Shown here piece after piece: positions 62,337-64,000 of a stretch of 64,000 nucleotides of DNA (its first letter is position 1; the number at the start of each line of letters is the position of its first letter). The notes under the pieces are model-generated. The model saw only the letters and a list, made by a program, of their open reading frames with translations, was not told the DNA's origin and ran no database searches. Made by a program: the position numbers and the translations under genes. The DNA comes from Aurantimicrobium sp. INA4. GTDB lineage: Bacteria > Actinomycetota > Actinomycetes > Actinomycetales > Microbacteriaceae. The stretch covers positions 1,302,001 to 1,366,000 of the forward strand of contig NZ_AP027040.1 in the NCBI RefSeq assembly GCF_027924525.1, given 5' to 3'.

Positions 62337-64000
62337 ATGAAAATGGAGCATGAGTTCCACTCAGATGTTCTTGACTGGCTCGATCAGGACCCAGATCCTG
62401 AAACAGTGGCAGAGCTTCGAGCTCTTCTCGAAGCATCTGAAAAGGGAGATGAAAATGCACACACTGAGATTACGGACCGCTTCTTCACTCGGTTAAGCTT
62501 TGGCACTGCTGGTCTTCGTGGAGCTATCGCTGCTGGACCCAACCGAATGAATCGGGTTGTTGTTATCCAAGCTGCAGCTGGTTTGGCACGCTACCTCCTT
62601 TCCCACGCTCCCACAGGCAAGACTCCCCTTGTGGTTATTGGTTTTGACGGACGCAAGAACTCTGAAGTGTTTGCCCGTGACACGGCAGAAATCATGTCAG
62701 GTTTCGGCATTCAGGCTTTGTTGATGCCCCGAATGGTGCCCACTCCTGTCCTCGCTTTCAGTGTTCGCGAGCTGAATGCCAGCGCAGGTGTCATGGTGAC
62801 TGCCAGCCACAACCCTGCAGCAGACAACGGCTACAAGGTGTATCTCGGTGGTGAAGATCACGGTTCTCAGATAGTTTCTCCCGCAGATGCATACATTGCC
62901 GAGCAGATTCACTTCGTTGCCACTCAGATGAAGGTTAGCGAGCTTGCCAGAGGACCCTTCAACATCATTCCTGAATCGGTCATTGAGAACTACATCTCCC
63001 AGACTGCTCTGGTTGCAGGAAGTTCTGCACCTGTTCCTTCAGCACAGCCCCACTTTGTTTACACTGCCATGCATGGCGTGGGCTTTGAAACTTTCGCAGC
63101 TGTCATCTCACGTGCTGGCTTCTCTGCACCAGAAGTTGTTGCTGAACAAAACGTTCCTGATGCAACCTTCCCCACAGTGGAGTTTCCCAACCCTGAGGAA
63201 CCCGGTGCCCTTGACTTGGCCTTTGCACTGGCTGGCAAGACCAAGGCTGAACTGATTGTGGCGAACGACCCAGATGCAGATCGTTTGGCTGTGGCCATCC
63301 CGGATCAGACAGCGGCCGAAGGCTATCGCCGCCTCACCGGCAATGAACTAGGCGCACTGCTGGGCTGGCGAGCAGCACGTGAACTTTCTGCTAAACAGCG
63401 CACAGGAACCCTGGCATGCTCCATCGTGTCTAGCCCTGCACTCTCTGCCGTTGCTGAACACTACGGCCTGGGCTTTAAGTGGACACTCACCGGATTCAAG
63501 TGGGTTTCCAGGGTTGAGAACTTGACCTTCGGTTATGAAGAAGCACTGGGCTATCTGGTCAACCCCGGAACAATTCGAGACAAGGACGGCATCTCCGCTG
63601 CCGTTGCACTCTTGAGCATCGTCAGCGAACTGAAATCTCGCGGGTTGACCTTGAGTGATCACCTCGATGAGTTCAGCATGACATTTGGACATTTTGCGAG
63701 TGATCAGATTTCCCTTCGAGTTTCTGACCTCTCAGAGATTCCTCGATTGATGACAAGACTGCGATCTTCGCAGCCAGCGTTTGTTGGTGGGATTGCCGTG
63801 TCAAAAGTCGATGATCTTCTCGAAGGTAACTCCGAATTTCCCCCCAGTGATGTATTGAGGTTCTGGCTTGAAGATAGCTCCCGCATCATGGTTCGCCCCA
63901 GCGGAACCGAACCCAAGCTCAAGGTCTATATCGATGTGGTCTGCCGCGAAGGTGAGCTCATCGAACGCAGAAACGACGCTTCACAGAGACTCTCAGCCCT
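62337..64000 (+). CDS. Phosphohexomutase-family enzyme (PMM/PGM type), end outside window
   Basis: Alpha-D-phosphohexomutase family. 554 codons are seen and the frame is open to the window edge; the family is about 550-580. It has the sugar-phosphate entry RLSFGTAGLRGAIAAGPNRMN and the active-site Ser loop GVMVTASHNPAADNGYKVY. The metal-binding loop is NDPDADRLAVA, the sugar loop GYEEALGYL, and the phosphate-binding end VRPSGTEPKLKVY. Its place directly after punA, as pmmB after deoD in mycobacteria, suggests it acts as a phosphopentomutase feeding DeoC; this is inference. ATG 62337 is used; ATG 62343 with GGTGA five bases before it is nearly as likely. Confidence 0.9.
   Translation, partial: MKMEHEFHSDVLDWLDQDPDPETVAELRALLEASEKGDENAHTEITDRFFTRLSFGTAGLRGAIAAGPNRMNRVVVIQAAAGLARYLLSHAPTGKTPLVVIGFDGRKNSEVFARDTAEIMSGFGIQALLMPRMVPTPVLAFSVRELNASAGVMVTASHNPAADNGYKVYLGGEDHGSQIVSPADAYIAEQIHFVATQMKVSELARGPFNIIPESVIENYISQTALVAGSSAPVPSAQPHFVYTAMHGVGFETFAAVISRAGFSAPEVVAEQNVPDATFPTVEFPNPEEPGALDLAFALAGKTKAELIVANDPDADRLAVAIPDQTAAEGYRRLTGNELGALLGWRAARELSAKQRTGTLACSIVSSPALSAVAEHYGLGFKWTLTGFKWVSRVENLTFGYEEALGYLVNPGTIRDKDGISAAVALLSIVSELKSRGLTLSDHLDEFSMTFGHFASDQISLRVSDLSEIPRLMTRLRSSQPAFVGGIAVSKVDDLLEGNSEFPPSDVLRFWLEDSSRIMVRPSGTEPKLKVYIDVVCREGELIERRNDASQRLSA

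Overview
This window looks like the chromosome of a small-genome actinobacterium, probably Microbacteriaceae and perhaps the freshwater Aurantimicrobium/Rhodoluna type. The base composition is moderate for an actinobacterium and intergenic gaps are very short. Typical actinobacterial arrangements are present: topA followed by tmk and holB, a tad pilus locus upstream of topA, split sdhCDAB, dnaX-recR, lysC-asd, and a CCA-less tRNA-Ser next to a small SRP RNA. The genus is an inference from gene content only. There is no prophage, insertion sequence, CRISPR array or rRNA.

Layout. 1-4317: the 5' part of a mannose-1-phosphate guanylyltransferase gene, divergent from sdhCDAB. 4404-5888: a secreted surface protein with seven Asp-box motifs and a LARTG sorting signal. 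5959-11918: a complete fructose phosphotransferase locus (ptsI divergent from fruR-fruK-EIIA-EIIB-EIIC-ptsH). 11991-14772: YihY-family protein, exonuclease III and trpS. 14850-18504: an FMN riboswitch and ribD-ribE-ribBA-ribH. 18518-22359: small membrane protein, ABC exporter and succinate-semialdehyde dehydrogenase. 22513-26265: tRNA-Thr and a copper locus (CopC, Tat-exported DyP peroxidase, PCuAC) divergent from a BlaI-type repressor and M56 protease, with twin operators between. 26262-35155: secreted hydrolase, holB, tmk, topA and a compact tad pilus locus.

35156-35514 is an unusually structured control region upstream of acs. 37534-41778: RidA, a DUF4177-like small protein, a class A penicillin-binding protein and a phosphoesterase. 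41779-46717: UDP-glucose dehydrogenase, thymidine kinase, and a histidine kinase / kinase-like membrane protein / LuxR response regulator set. 46761-53347: mqo, asd, lysC, recR, dnaX. 53412-53698: SRP RNA and tRNA-Ser. 53774-57350: small accessory genes, several of low GC. 57483-64000: nucleoside salvage and catabolism (upp, two ALDH-family genes, deoC, punA and a phosphohexomutase-family gene cut by the window end).

The metabolic genes fit together. Nucleosides can be split by PNP, the sugar phosphate isomerised by the mutase, cleaved by DeoC to acetaldehyde plus glyceraldehyde-3-phosphate, oxidised to acetate by ALDH and activated by Acs, with Sdh and Mqo in the TCA cycle. I found no clearly unprecedented multi-gene system. 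The best candidates for new biology are the paired G-loop stem-loops and ACTTTG motifs before acs, the kinase-like protein lying between a histidine kinase and its regulator, the BlaI twin operators controlling copper genes, and a recurrent leaderless-promoter signature (TANNNT, 6-7 bases, start codon) at 16 genes.
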